NCBI RefSeq assembly: GCF_003670295.1
Contig: NZ_QXJG01000013.1
Span: forward strand, 1-42,939
DNA from: Helicobacter burdigaliensis
Lineage (GTDB): Bacteria > Campylobacterota > Campylobacteria > Campylobacterales > Helicobacteraceae
Length of the DNA stretch: 42,939 nucleotides
Direction of reading: 5' to 3'
Of this stretch, positions 1-8,777 are shown piece by piece. A program made the position numbers and the translations under genes. A model generated the notes under the pieces. The model ran no database searches. It was not told where the DNA came from and was given only the letters and a program-made list of their open reading frames with translations. How positions within the stretch are numbered: the stretch's first letter is position 1; each line of letters opens with the position of its first letter.

Positions 1-138
1 TATTAAAGATTAATATTTTAAATTTTTGAATTTTATTATAATTTTTTTTAAATTTTGATTTATTATTTTTTATTTATAGAATCTTTATTTTTACTTTAAA
101 TATTTTCAAATTGATTTAGTAAAATTTCATAGACTTTG

Positions 139-154
139 GAAGCTGGTAAGCTTC
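139..154. terminator. Short hairpin downstream of gmhB
   Basis: Six-base perfect stem (GAAGCT, loop GGTA, AGCTTC) lying 9 bases beyond the gmhB stop codon. There is no uninterrupted T run on the gene's strand, so it may be only a weak terminator or a chance palindrome. The rest of bases 1-138 is A/T-only low-complexity sequence in which I see no gene. Confidence 0.3.
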
Positions 155-163
155 ACTTTTGAT

Positions 164-721
164 TTAAAGAATAATTTTTAAAGCTTCTTGGATACTTTTA
201 ATTTGATGTGTAGAATTTGGGGCTTCTCCCTCACCTATGTAGATTCTATTTTTCACACCCACAGCTTTACCTGCTTGCATATCTGTGTCTTTATCTCCTA
301 GAATATAACTTTCATAATCGTCTAAATTTAGCCTAAAATCCTCACAAGCATCTTGCAACATCTTACTTTGTGGTTTTCTGCATAGACAGCCTTCTTCTTT
401 TGTATGCGGACAATAATAAATCCCATCAAAACCTATATTTTTTGGCACAAAACCGCTTTTTCTAAGGGGTATGGTAAGCATAGAGTTAATTGCATTTTGC
501 ACAAAAGTGTGTAGTTTCAAAAGATCTTCTTTGGTAAATAATCCTCTATTAATACCTGATTGATTGGTTACCATAATACAAAGTGAATCTTGCTTTTTAA
601 GCTCCAAAAAAAGCTCCATAAATCCCGGAGCAAAAAAGAAAGTTTCTATCTTAAAACTATAAGGGGAATCTTCTAAATTCACCACTCCATCTCTATCAAA
701 AAAAACAACTTTTCTTTTCAT
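164..721 (-). CDS. gmhB: D-glycero-D-manno-heptose 1,7-bisphosphate 7-phosphatase
   Basis: HAD-superfamily phosphatase that removes the C7 phosphate of heptose 1,7-bisphosphate in cytosolic ADP-heptose synthesis for the LPS inner core. The nucleophile motif FFDRDGVVN (Asp9, Asp11) is at the N terminus, followed by VTNQSGI near residue 51. The GmhB zinc-loop ligands Cys104, His106, Cys112 and Cys114 are all present, as is the LGDKDTD motif at 141-147. The 185-residue length is normal for the family. HisB-type histidinol-phosphate phosphatases are close relatives, but there is no his context here. The start is ATG. The gene begins 8 bases after the queuosine transporter gene, so the two are probably cotranscribed. 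Other ADP-heptose genes are not seen in the window. Confidence 0.88.
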   Translation of the reverse strand: MKRKVVFFDRDGVVNLEDSPYSFKIETFFFAPGFMELFLELKKQDSLCIMVTNQSGINRGLFTKEDLLKLHTFVQNAINSMLTIPLRKSGFVPKNIGFDGIYYCPHTKEEGCLCRKPQSKMLQDACEDFRLNLDDYESYILGDKDTDMQAGKAVGVKNRIYIGEGEAPNSTHQIKSIQEALKIIL

Positions 722-729
722 ATCTATCC

Positions 730-1275
730 TTAACGCAAAAAGCCAAAAGCCCCTCTAAGTCTAATTGCAAAAAGATAAAACCAAGGAGTATTTAAAAACG
801 CTAAAATAAATTTAATCAAATAATCACCTAAAATAATCATAACAATACTTTGCCATGGCATTACAAACAAAAATCCTACAAAGAAAAAGATTACAGTATC
901 TACAAGCTGTGAAGTGGCTGTGCTTCCCGCACTTCTTAGCCACCAAAGGCGTGGAAATTTTGACTTTAGATAATAAAAAGCATAAACATCTACTTGCTGT
1001 GAGATGAAAAATGCCATAACACTTGCTAGTGCTATTCTAAATTCTGCTAAAAACATAGAAGGGATAAAAGCACATAATATCCCTAAGCGCACCACTTTTA
1101 ATACTTCTTTTTTACTATAACGCTCTGCTAAAATATCTGCTAAAAGAAAAGTGAAAGGATAGGTTAAAGCACCATAGGTTAAAAAATCGTTGATTTTAAA
1201 TTGCACTAAATAATTGGAAGCTACAATCAATGATGTAAAAATGGTAACTGAAATAAATATCACTGAAAAAGGCAT
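730..1275 (-). CDS. yhhQ: Queuosine precursor transporter (YhhQ/VUT family)
   Basis: Integral inner-membrane protein of about 181 residues with roughly six hydrophobic segments. It matches the YhhQ/VUT family, whose E. coli member takes up 7-deazaguanine precursors (preQ0, preQ1) for queuosine synthesis. Family-like stretches include the early YPFTFLLADILAE segment and the QLVDTVIFFF segment with a conserved Asp. The reading frame can be extended five codons upstream to a TTG at 1290. I prefer the ATG at 1275 because AAGGAG lies 5 bases before it, inside that extension. A link to queuosine is supported by queF at 38.2 kb. Specificity among deazaguanines cannot be read from sequence. Confidence 0.78.
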   Translation of the reverse strand: MPFSVIFISVTIFTSLIVASNYLVQFKINDFLTYGALTYPFTFLLADILAERYSKKEVLKVVRLGILCAFIPSMFLAEFRIALASVMAFFISQQVDVYAFYYLKSKFPRLWWLRSAGSTATSQLVDTVIFFFVGFLFVMPWQSIVMIILGDYLIKFILAFLNTPWFYLFAIRLRGAFGFLR

Positions 1276-1332
1276 AATTCTCCTTAACAAATTAAAAAAA
1301 GTTCAAAGTATAAAATCTTTTTAAAAAGTTAA

Positions 1333-1350
1333 TCCCTCTAAAAAGAGGGA
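1333..1350 (-). terminator. Terminator hairpin after rpsR
   Basis: Perfect seven-base stem TCCCTCT / AGAGGGA with an AAAA loop. It lies 11 bases beyond the rpsR stop and is followed, on the minus strand, by ATTAACTTTTT. It probably ends the rpsF-ssb-rpsR transcript before the transporter gene. Confidence 0.65.
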
Positions 1351-1361
1351 ACTATAAAAAC

Positions 1362-1619
1362 TTAGATTTTAAAAGGGTTTTCAACCACTTTCTTTCTATC
1401 TACGATATATGGAATAAGCGCCATATGTCTTGCACGCTTGATGGCTACTTCTACACGCTCTTGCCATTTTTTAGAATTCCCTGTTAAACGGCGAGGCATA
1501 ATTTTATATCTCTCTGATAAAGAATGCTTTAGCATATCTACGTCTTTATAATCAATAAACTCAATCTTTGCCTCTGTGTATCTACAATATCTTTTAGAAT
1601 ATCTCTTTTTTTCTGCCAT
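1362..1619 (-). CDS. rpsR: 30S ribosomal protein S18
   Basis: Small basic protein (85 residues) of the 30S subunit platform, where it pairs with S6. The family block [20 protein letters not shown] is clear, followed by a basic helix ([17 protein letters not shown]), which is diagnostic of S18. The N terminus carries the Tyr/Arg-rich lead [13 protein letters not shown]. It is the last gene of rpsF-ssb-rpsR, 12 bases after ssb. Stoichiometric expression with S6 is expected from the operon layout. Nothing is odd in length or sequence. Confidence 0.97.
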   Translation of the reverse strand: MAEKKRYSKRYCRYTEAKIEFIDYKDVDMLKHSLSERYKIMPRRLTGNSKKWQERVEVAIKRARHMALIPYIVDRKKVVENPFKI

Positions 1620-1631
1620 TATTTATCCTTT

Positions 1632-2156
1632 TTAGAATGGTATTTCATCATCATTAATGTCAATTTCTGGGATTACTGGCTCTTTAGGGGGAGCTTTTTT
1701 AGGCATTGCTTGAGTTGTCTGGACTTGTGTATTATAAGAAGGCGTGTTATATTCTTGCTCGTATTCATTATAAGAGCTTCCATTATAGCCACCGCCATTA
1801 TAATTGCCACCATATTCTTGCCCTTGACTTTGGCGACCTCCTAGCATTTGCATACTTTCTGCTGTAATGCTATGGCGACTTCTCTTTTGCCCTGTGTTAT
1901 CTACCCAACTTTCTAAAACCAATCTTCCCTCAATCAAAACTTGTGAGCCTTTTTTTAGATATTGATTTGCCACTTCTGCAGTTCTACCAAACAAATTTAC
2001 ATCAATGTAGCACACTTCTTCAGCGGGTGTGCCATCTTGCTTTTTATAGCGACGATTAGTTGCCAAGCCTATCTTTGCAAGTGCAGAACCACTTGGAAGA
2101 TAACGCAACTCTACATCTCTTGTCAGATTCCCTGCTAAAATGACTTTATTAAACAT
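1632..2156 (-). CDS. ssb: Single-stranded DNA-binding protein
   Basis: SSB of 174 residues. It coats single-stranded DNA during replication, repair and recombination and recruits partners through its tail. The N-terminal OB fold opens [19 protein letters not shown] and continues to about residue 105 ([11 protein letters not shown]). A Gly/Tyr/Asn-rich flexible linker follows, and the protein ends in the acidic tip DINDDEIPF that binds SSB partners. It lies between rpsF and rpsR, the usual arrangement, with 16- and 12-base gaps, so it is surely cotranscribed with them. No DNA-uptake paralogue is seen here. Confidence 0.97.
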   Translation of the reverse strand: MFNKVILAGNLTRDVELRYLPSGSALAKIGLATNRRYKKQDGTPAEEVCYIDVNLFGRTAEVANQYLKKGSQVLIEGRLVLESWVDNTGQKRSRHSITAESMQMLGGRQSQGQEYGGNYNGGGYNGSSYNEYEQEYNTPSYNTQVQTTQAMPKKAPPKEPVIPEIDINDDEIPF

Positions 2157-2172
2157 CTAAAATCCCTTAAAA

Positions 2173-2583
2173 TTAGGCTTCCTCAGCCTTATCTTCTTTT
2201 TTGCTCTCTTCTTTTTCAGAAACTTCTTTTAAAGGAGCACCTTTTTTATTATGAATTGCTCTATCTACTAGAACTTCCCAAGCTTTTTGCTCTTTTTTGC
2301 TCTCATATTTAATCACAATAAAGCGTAAAACATCTTCATTAATACGATACAAACGCTCTAGTTCTAAAACAAGCTTAGGCTCTGCTTTGAAATAAATTAC
2401 AAAATAATAACCACGCTTATTTTTTTTGATTTCATAAGCAAGATTTCTCATACCCATATCTAAAGTGGCACTAATTTGCCCGCCATTGTTTAAAATCGCA
2501 CTTTTATAAAAATCAATTTTTTGTGTGATTTCTTCTTGTGTAAGAGTAGGTTTGATAACAAACATAGTCTCATAAAAACGCAT
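2173..2583 (-). CDS. rpsF: 30S ribosomal protein S6
   Basis: S6 of the 30S platform, partner of S18. The N terminus [19 protein letters not shown] is typical, as is [21 protein letters not shown], which forms the central strands. The 136-residue chain ends in a charged Lys/Glu tail (about residues 115-136), which varies among bacteria. It is the first gene of its operon and is preceded by AAAAGGAG five bases before the ATG. The 81 bases between it and holA leave room for a promoter; a TACAAT-like hexamer sits near the far end of that gap, but I would not insist on it. Confidence 0.97.
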   Translation of the reverse strand: MRFYETMFVIKPTLTQEEITQKIDFYKSAILNNGGQISATLDMGMRNLAYEIKKNKRGYYFVIYFKAEPKLVLELERLYRINEDVLRFIVIKYESKKEQKAWEVLVDRAIHNKKGAPLKEVSEKEESKKEDKAEEA

Positions 2584-2664
2584 AAAATCTCCTTTTGGAT
2601 TTTGCCCTTTATCTTTATAAAAAGAGCAAGGAATTAATTTACAAAATAATTGTAAGCTTTGATT

Positions 2665-3666
2665 TTAGCATAAAATTTCTTCTAATTTTATTAAAGTATT
2701 TAAAAGTCCATTTTCTTTATTAATGCCTTTAATAGCCTCTTCACGCCTTGCATTGAGTGTATATAAAATTTTCTCATATTGATCTTGCTTTATCATAATG
2801 GCTATTTTTTTACGCTTTTCTAAAAGGGCTGGAGGAAGCTTGTAGCCTAACACCTCTTCGGAAGTAGCATTGCCATGAAGTTTAATATGAGAAAAAAACA
2901 AAAAATGTGTGAAAAAATACTTTTGCATATCATTAAGCAGTGAAATCTCTTCATAACCTTGCTCCAAAAAAGAACTTAAAGTTTTCAAAAAAGGCTTTTT
3001 AAAAATAAGAGCTTCCAAAATCTCTTCATAATCTATACTTCCTAGCCCATAGCCCAAACTTTGCACTAAATTAGAATCTATCTCGCCTTCAAATATGCTA
3101 TATTTTTGCAATTCTGCGATTGCAAGTGCTAAAGAGTTATTTTGCTCTTCTAAAATTTTACGCAACAAAAAATCTGTAATTTGAATAGAAAATTTACTAG
3201 CAAATTCCCTTAAAATCTCTAAAGATTCATAAGGGCTTGGCAAGAAAAATCGTACTTCATAAACATCTTTTCCTTTAAAGCTCCCTGCCATTGCTTTGCA
3301 ATCTTGTGCGTATTCTGCTTGGGTTTTATTTTCTGCTTGATAAAACTCTATGATTAGGTATCCACTTTGTGCTTTTAAAATGCTATCTATTAGGCTATCT
3401 AGTTGTTTTTTGGCAATCTTTTTATCGCATTTTATCCATACAAGATTTTCATCTCCAAAAAGCGAACCTTGTGTAAAACAAGAAAGTATGCTTTCATAGT
3501 CGTATTCCCCAAAATAAAAAGCATTTTTTTGCACGCCTCTTTCTAAAAGTATATTTTCTATCTTTTGCCCATAAAATCCGGGCAAAAAGCTTTCTTGTCC
3601 ATAGAGTAAAATCGCCCTTATAGTTGCATTGCTTTTTATTTTGCTATCTAGCTCTTTTTTATACAT
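2665..3666 (-). CDS. holA: DNA polymerase III subunit delta
   Basis: Delta subunit of the clamp loader (333 residues), which opens the beta sliding clamp. The N-terminal AAA-like fold shows AILLYGQESFLPGFYGQKI in place of a functional Walker A, as expected because delta does not bind ATP. The remainder is helical, with LALAIAELQKYSIFEGEID fitting the middle domain and a C-terminal collar domain. The gene follows rnr and precedes rpsF, the same order I recall in H. pylori. HolA sequences diverge strongly, so the call rests on the N-terminal pattern, the length and the neighbours together. Confidence 0.87.
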   Translation of the reverse strand: MYKKELDSKIKSNATIRAILLYGQESFLPGFYGQKIENILLERGVQKNAFYFGEYDYESILSCFTQGSLFGDENLVWIKCDKKIAKKQLDSLIDSILKAQSGYLIIEFYQAENKTQAEYAQDCKAMAGSFKGKDVYEVRFFLPSPYESLEILREFASKFSIQITDFLLRKILEEQNNSLALAIAELQKYSIFEGEIDSNLVQSLGYGLGSIDYEEILEALIFKKPFLKTLSSFLEQGYEEISLLNDMQKYFFTHFLFFSHIKLHGNATSEEVLGYKLPPALLEKRKKIAIMIKQDQYEKILYTLNARREEAIKGINKENGLLNTLIKLEEILC

Positions 3667-3733
3667 TTTGCCTCACTTTTGTCCTTTTCTTTCTTGTTCT
3701 CTTTGCCTTTCCATAGCTTTTTGACGCTCTTTT

Positions 3734-5893
3734 CTACGCTTTCTTTTTAGACGCCTTTTTTCTTTTCTTCTCTTCTTGCAAGGCTTTTTTGGTGGCATTT
3801 TTTATTCTATTGGCTTCGTTTTGTGCTTTTGCTTGTTGCTTTTGTCTTAGAATCTCTTTTTTTTCTTGCAAGTAATTTTGGGCATATTTTTTATTTTTTA
3901 ATCCCATAACCTCTTCACTTATTAACTCTACAATACGCCCATATACCTTAGCAGTCGCAATATTTACTTCTAAGATTTCCACTCTTGCTTTTTGATATTT
4001 TACACCTGTTCCTTTTATGCAAGTAACTCTAGCTCCTATGAGTGGATAAGTTGTGAGCGTAATGAGTTGAGGAGTATTTTCATTTGTGATTATCCCCTCA
4101 TAAGTTGCTCCTATATGTTCGCTTAAATAGCGCGCAAGCTTCCTATCTTTAAAATCAAGCTCTACCTTGCTTGCTTCTTGCTCTAAGCGATTAAGCTCTT
4201 CGCACAATAAAAAAGGAGAAGGTATAGTCTCATTCCCTTTTTTAATCTGGATTTTATCCTTAATGAGCCTATGAAGGATTAAATCACTATATCTGCGAAT
4301 AGGGGATGTAAAATGGCTATATTCGGCAAATCCTAAACCAAAATGCCCTATATTATAAGAAGCATAAAAAGCTTGTTGCATAGATCGGATGATTAATTTA
4401 TCCACCTGTTCTCTCATTTTTAACCGCTTTGCTTTCTTTTGCACTTCTTGAATGCTTTTATGAAGTTCTTCTAAATTCTTTGGATATTTTGCTTCTTTAA
4501 CAAGCCCCAAAAGTTGCAATTCTAAAAATAAATCTTTAATGCTTGCAGAGCGAGGCTTTGGATGCACCCTATAAATTCCAAGCTTTAGCCCCTTATCTCC
4601 TTGTGTGTTTTTTTTAGATAAAAAAATTGCACTTTGGATATTTGCTAAAAGCATACATTCTTCTATGAGATTATGAGAGAGAGTTTGTTTCTCTTGCAAA
4701 ATGCCACTAATTTTTTGATGACTATTTAAAAGCAATCTATGTTCATCGTTTAAAAAATCATATCCCACTTTTAAGCGTTTTTCCCTTAGCTTAATAATCA
4801 CTTCTTTTAAGCTTTCTAACATTTTTTGTATTGTGGGCTTTATAAGTTTGCTCATCTTTTGCTCAAAGAATGAATCTACATCCTCATAAGTTAGCTTTTG
4901 TTTTACCTTGATAATCGCCTCAAACACTTCAGCTTCCAAAACAGCTTTTGTGCGCTTATGAAAACGCATTTTCCAAACCATTGCAAGACGCAAATAATTT
5001 TCTTTTAAAGAGCAGAGATTCTCGCTTAAATTTCTTGGAAGCATAGGAATGGATTTATGCGGAAAATAAATGCTAAAGCCTCTTTTTTGTGCTTCTTGAT
5101 CTAAATAAGAATTAGGAGTTACATAATAGCTTACATCTGCTATTGCTACATAAAGTGTGGAATTTTGCGCATCATAAAAAATCGCATCGTCATGATCTTT
5201 TGCATTTTTAGGATCTATCACACAAAAAGGAAGTTGTGTAAGATTCGCCCTTTCTTTATGATTTTTTAATAGCAATCTATCGCCAAACTTTTTAGCTTCC
5301 AATTCTGCATTAAAAGAAAATTTCTCGCTTTTTCCAAAACTTGCTAGGGAGATTACCTCATCAATATTTGCATCTTGCAATCTTCCTATCACTTCTATAA
5401 TCTCGCCATTATCAGGATCTATTTTTAAAACCACATCTTTGGGAAGTGTGCGAAGAGATTTATTAGAAGCTTTAAGCTTATAGGTTATTTCATTTTGCAA
5501 ACCTATCCCCAAAAACTCAAGCCCATATTGCTCTAGGGTGCAAAGGACGCCTTTTTTTTCCTTGCGTAAGATACAAATCACCCTACATAAGCCTTCTGTT
5601 TTTCTTAATGTTTTTATAAGAGCTATATCGCCATTTTTAGCATTATTTACACAGCCCTCTGGCATAAATAAAGTTTTTGGACTAAAAGGGGGAATTAGCT
5701 TTGCAAAAGCTTTTTTGTTTTTCTTAATGCCACAGATTCTAGCAATGGCAAATCTAGGTGCTAAGCGATAAAAACCATTTTCTACTAAAATCGCCTCTTC
5801 TTTTAAAAGAAAATCTAAGTCCTTTTTTAAGGTATCAGCAAGTTTGCAATCTTGTTTAATTCCATCTAAGAGAAGATTAATTAATTCAATCAT
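3734..5893 (-). CDS. rnr: Ribonuclease R (RNB-family exoribonuclease)
   Basis: Processive 3'-to-5' exoribonuclease acting on structured RNA. The RNB catalytic core begins near residue 215; VIDPKNAKDHDDAIF carries the metal-binding aspartates Asp227, Asp233, Asp235 and Asp236, and FAEYSHFTSPIRRYSDL forms the later part of the active site. An S1-type RNA-binding domain (starting GATYEGIITN) follows, then a very basic Lys-rich tail. At 719 residues it is a little shorter than E. coli RNase R. The start codon overlaps the stop of the upstream HDOD gene (TAATG), indicating translational coupling. The frame stops 67 bases before holA, yet another frame continues a Lys/Arg/Glu/Gln tail to base 3673 (see findings), so the true C terminus may differ. 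Confidence 0.93.
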   Translation of the reverse strand: MIELINLLLDGIKQDCKLADTLKKDLDFLLKEEAILVENGFYRLAPRFAIARICGIKKNKKAFAKLIPPFSPKTLFMPEGCVNNAKNGDIALIKTLRKTEGLCRVICILRKEKKGVLCTLEQYGLEFLGIGLQNEITYKLKASNKSLRTLPKDVVLKIDPDNGEIIEVIGRLQDANIDEVISLASFGKSEKFSFNAELEAKKFGDRLLLKNHKERANLTQLPFCVIDPKNAKDHDDAIFYDAQNSTLYVAIADVSYYVTPNSYLDQEAQKRGFSIYFPHKSIPMLPRNLSENLCSLKENYLRLAMVWKMRFHKRTKAVLEAEVFEAIIKVKQKLTYEDVDSFFEQKMSKLIKPTIQKMLESLKEVIIKLREKRLKVGYDFLNDEHRLLLNSHQKISGILQEKQTLSHNLIEECMLLANIQSAIFLSKKNTQGDKGLKLGIYRVHPKPRSASIKDLFLELQLLGLVKEAKYPKNLEELHKSIQEVQKKAKRLKMREQVDKLIIRSMQQAFYASYNIGHFGLGFAEYSHFTSPIRRYSDLILHRLIKDKIQIKKGNETIPSPFLLCEELNRLEQEASKVELDFKDRKLARYLSEHIGATYEGIITNENTPQLITLTTYPLIGARVTCIKGTGVKYQKARVEILEVNIATAKVYGRIVELISEEVMGLKNKKYAQNYLQEKKEILRQKQQAKAQNEANRIKNATKKALQEEKKRKKASKKKA

Positions 5894-6702
5894 TATTTTA
5901 AAGACAACTTATGTTTGTTTAAAACATTCAAAAAAGCTTCTAAAGGCAAATTGTATTCTTTGACTTTTTCATAGGCTTCTTGGATTTGCTCTTGCGTAAA
6001 AGCATAATAAGGGGTAATCAAAGAATTTACCACACGCAAAGGATAGACATATTCTTTTAAAGATTCTAAAATATCCTTAGAATTAATAGCTGTAATCACA
6101 TCTATCATATTTTCTTCAAAATTCCACTTTTTAAGAAGCTCCTTTAAAACCTCAAAACAATCCATTCCCAACATTTGTTTTTCAATTTCTTGATTATGCT
6201 TAAAATCAGCTTTGGAGATTTTTTCATAAAATTCTTTATCTTTATGTGTTTTTATAAGATAATCTGCAATCACCACATTGCCAATATGCATTAAAACTAC
6301 ACTAGGTATCAACACTTCTAGCTTTTTATCTCCACAATACCACTGATACAAAAAAGCACTTCTTGCTTCTGTTGTATCATAAAATTGTTGTGTATCTAGT
6401 CCATAAGGAGAAAAATTTGGCACAAAGCTAGATTTCAAAGCGCTCGCAATTGCAATCCCCTTAATAGATGCAATACCAAACAAACTCACAGCAAAGCTCA
6501 ATGTCTTCACTTGTTTTACATGTCCATATAAAGGAGAATTTGCAATTTTAATAATATTTGCTACCAAAAAGGGATCTTGTTCTATTAGTTGCACCACTTC
6601 TTTTAAAGTTACATCACTTTTAGAGCAAAGCTCTTGAAGCTGGGTAATAACTTTTGGAAGTGGGGGTAAAGATTCAATATTAGATAAAATAGAAATTTCC
6701 AT
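5893..6702 (-). CDS. HDOD domain protein
   Basis: Single-domain HDOD protein of 269 residues. HDOD domains are relatives of HD phosphohydrolases that lack the metal-binding His-Asp set and usually act in signalling or regulation. The family opening is obvious (SNIESLPPLPKVITQLQELC), followed by DPFLVANIIKIANSPLYG and the helix LSFAVSLFGIASIKGIAIAS. No receiver, GGDEF or EAL domain is attached. Its stop overlaps the rnr start by one base, so it is coupled to rnr and probably heads the HDOD-rnr-holA unit. No good ribosome-binding site is visible before its ATG. I cannot assign a partner or signal. Confidence 0.85.
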   Translation of the reverse strand: MEISILSNIESLPPLPKVITQLQELCSKSDVTLKEVVQLIEQDPFLVANIIKIANSPLYGHVKQVKTLSFAVSLFGIASIKGIAIASALKSSFVPNFSPYGLDTQQFYDTTEARSAFLYQWYCGDKKLEVLIPSVVLMHIGNVVIADYLIKTHKDKEFYEKISKADFKHNQEIEKQMLGMDCFEVLKELLKKWNFEENMIDVITAINSKDILESLKEYVYPLRVVNSLITPYYAFTQEQIQEAYEKVKEYNLPLEAFLNVLNKHKLSLK

Positions 6703-6861
6703 AAAATAATCACACTTTTTATTTTGATACTTTTTAAATTCTTTTTTATGAATTTACCATATTCTACCAAATAAATATAAAAATCAAATTTAATATCTTT
6801 TAAAGATTAAAAGAATAAAATTCCGCTTTTTAAAATTTTTATTACTCAATTAGGAGATTTT

Positions 6862-7800
6862 ATGTTAAATAAAATAATTATGGGCTCTCTTGTAGCGAGT
6901 GTTCTTTTAATAAATGCTAATGCAAATGAATTTGAGCACGATGGATTTGGGGGAAGTATCAGTTTAGGAGGCGGTGCAAGAAGTTTAAAGAGTAACATCA
7001 ATCCTGCAAACGATGCAAGAAAAATCGGAAGTTATAATGATACACACAAAAGCAATGATGGGACAATTTTTGTAGGGCTTGATTTATACTATAAAGGCAT
7101 TAGAGGGGAAGATAAAATCTTCTTAAAAAACTACAATGGACGCGATATTAGCGGACTTAGTGCAGGATATGCTTTTAATTATGGTGCTAACACTACTGAA
7201 ATTGCTTTAGTAAGTGCTTTTGGCGAAGAGGCTTATGCAAACCCTTACCAGCTTAATGTAGATAGAGAAGTGGTAGATCGTTATCAAATCGGTGGAAGAA
7301 TCGGGCATACTTTTAGATTTGGAGAAAATAGCAAAGTTTATGGAAATTATACTTTTGCAAAAGACGATTATGATAAAGAAGTTCTAGCAGAAAGCCTAAA
7401 AAGAGATGGTTATTTAAATGAATTTGAAATTGGATACGGATACAAAGGATACAGCATTGGGGCTTTTTATGATTTCAAAGATGCTAAAGGAGGCGCTGAA
7501 AGCTATGATAGCTATGGAATAAAGCTTAAAGCTAGCAGTAAAATCTTTGATGATAAAACTTATGCAAAAGCTGGTTTTGAATATGGCAAAAGAAACTATG
7601 ATGATAAAAACATCATTTTTGACAAAAAAAGAGAAACGGATGTTATCAAACTAGATCTTACACTAACGCGTGAAGATATTTTTGGCTTTAATAATTTCTA
7701 TGTATTTGCTAGCTATCTTTATGGAAACTATGGAGATGATATTGGTTTCTTTGATGAGCGATACCATATCGGTTTAGCGGGTGTAGGATATAGATTTTAA
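6862..7800 (+). CDS. Outer-membrane beta-barrel protein, DUF2860-like
   Basis: Probable outer-membrane barrel of 312 residues. A signal peptide (residues 1 to about 22, with a hydrophobic core of SLVASVLLINANA) precedes a mature chain rich in Gly, Tyr, Asp and alternating polar/hydrophobic strands. The C terminus is GVGYRF, the terminal aromatic residue typical of BAM-inserted proteins. Features such as GGSISLGGGARS near the start and AGYAFNYG resemble the DUF2860 family seen in Vibrio and Campylobacter, but I am not certain of that assignment. The ribosome-binding site AGGAG is well placed. The stop overlaps the next gene's start (TAATG). The substrate, if it is a porin, is unknown. Confidence 0.7.
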   Translation: MLNKIIMGSLVASVLLINANANEFEHDGFGGSISLGGGARSLKSNINPANDARKIGSYNDTHKSNDGTIFVGLDLYYKGIRGEDKIFLKNYNGRDISGLSAGYAFNYGANTTEIALVSAFGEEAYANPYQLNVDREVVDRYQIGGRIGHTFRFGENSKVYGNYTFAKDDYDKEVLAESLKRDGYLNEFEIGYGYKGYSIGAFYDFKDAKGGAESYDSYGIKLKASSKIFDDKTYAKAGFEYGKRNYDDKNIIFDKKRETDVIKLDLTLTREDIFGFNNFYVFASYLYGNYGDDIGFFDERYHIGLAGVGYRF

Positions 7801-8030
7801 TGTTTCCTAGAAAATTCTACCGACTCATTTTTACAACTCTTATGAGTTTTACTATGAGTTTTATGATGTCTGGGATTATTACTTATTTAAATCTTGGGCT
7901 AAGTAAAGATTTTCTCTCACAATGGCTAATTCATAGCTTCCCAAAAGCTTGGGTGGCTGCCTTTATAGTGGCTTTTATTATTATCCCAAAAGTGGCTAAA
8001 ATCAGTGAAGCACTGATTAAAAAAGATTAG
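7800..8030 (+). CDS. DUF2798 small membrane protein
   Basis: Membrane protein of 76 residues with two hydrophobic helices: about residues 8-28, then about 47-65 (AWVAAFIVAFIIIPKVAKI). It fits DUF2798, a family of short inner-membrane proteins with the pattern FTTLMSFTMSFMMSGIITYLN; no biochemical function is established that I know of. Its ATG overlaps the stop of the barrel-protein gene by one base, so translation of the two is probably coupled, although no functional link between the families is known to me. Confidence 0.75.
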   Translation: MFPRKFYRLIFTTLMSFTMSFMMSGIITYLNLGLSKDFLSQWLIHSFPKAWVAAFIVAFIIIPKVAKISEALIKKD

Positions 8031-8155
8031 GTGTTATAAAGCAATTTTACAAAACTACAAACACTCTTTTAAACTTGATTAGTCTTGAATTGCAAACACC
8101 ATTATTAAAAAATATTAAAAGTTAGAATTTAAATTTAGAGGAAATTGCGGGATAA

Positions 8156-8173
8156 AAAGCCAAAAAAGGCTTT
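8156..8173. terminator. Bidirectional terminator between convergent genes
   Basis: Stem AAAGCC / GGCTTT with an A6 loop between the convergent DUF2798 gene and yceI. On the minus strand it reads AAAGCC-T6-GGCTTTTTAT directly after the yceI stop, a good intrinsic terminator; on the plus strand the U tract is weaker (TTTATTATT). The remaining bases of 8031-8155 show no gene. Confidence 0.65.
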
Positions 8174-8174
8174 A

Positions 8175-8717
8175 TTATTGTGCGTTTGCACTTAGAGTGA
8201 GAATAATCTCCACTTCATCGCCTACAAGGCTGTCTTTTAAGCTAGATTCCCAAACTACACCAAAATCAGAACGCTTAATTTTTGTGGTTGCATTGATTTT
8301 TAAAGTTTTCCCCTCTAACTTTGGAGTTCCACTAAAAACCACTTCTTTTGTTTTATCTTTAATAGTAAGATTACCATAAATTTTACCCGCTTCCATTTTA
8401 GTCATTTTAAAAGTCATCGCAGGATATTTTGCAACATCAAAAATATCAGGCGCTCTTAAATGATCATCTCTTTGCTTACTTGCAGTATCCACAGAAGCAA
8501 TATCCACACTACCCTCAAATGTATTTAAAGCTTTTTTACCCTCATCATAGTCAATCACTGCACTAAATTTTGTAAATTTTCCATCTACTTTTGTAAGTTT
8601 TAAATGGGATACTTTAAAATCCACTTTAGAATTTGCATTATCCAAAGCATAAGGAGTAGCTAACGCAGGCAAACTAAGCATAGCAACAATCGCCGAAATT
8701 TTTAAGAATTTTCTCAT
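8175..8717 (-). CDS. yceI: YceI family periplasmic protein
   Basis: Secreted lipocalin-like protein of 180 residues. The signal peptide MRKFLKISAIVAMLSLPALA is followed by the YceI pattern TPYALDNANSKVDFKVSHLK, then IDIF-type blocks (RDDHLRAPDIFDVAKYPAMTF) and KEVVFSGTPKLEG. YceI proteins bind isoprenoid or amphiphilic ligands in a beta barrel. A homologue was crystallised from H. pylori, but the physiological role remains open. AAGGAAA precedes the ATG. The gene stands alone between a terminator hairpin and a 120-base upstream region with a striking A/T inverted repeat. It follows ispH, an isoprenoid gene, in the same direction; whether that matters is only a guess. Confidence 0.9.
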   Translation of the reverse strand: MRKFLKISAIVAMLSLPALATPYALDNANSKVDFKVSHLKLTKVDGKFTKFSAVIDYDEGKKALNTFEGSVDIASVDTASKQRDDHLRAPDIFDVAKYPAMTFKMTKMEAGKIYGNLTIKDKTKEVVFSGTPKLEGKTLKINATTKIKRSDFGVVWESSLKDSLVGDEVEIILTLSANAQ

Positions 8718-8777
8718 CTTATTTCCTTTGTTTATAAAATATACTTTTATTCTAGCATACTTTAAAGAAAATAATAA

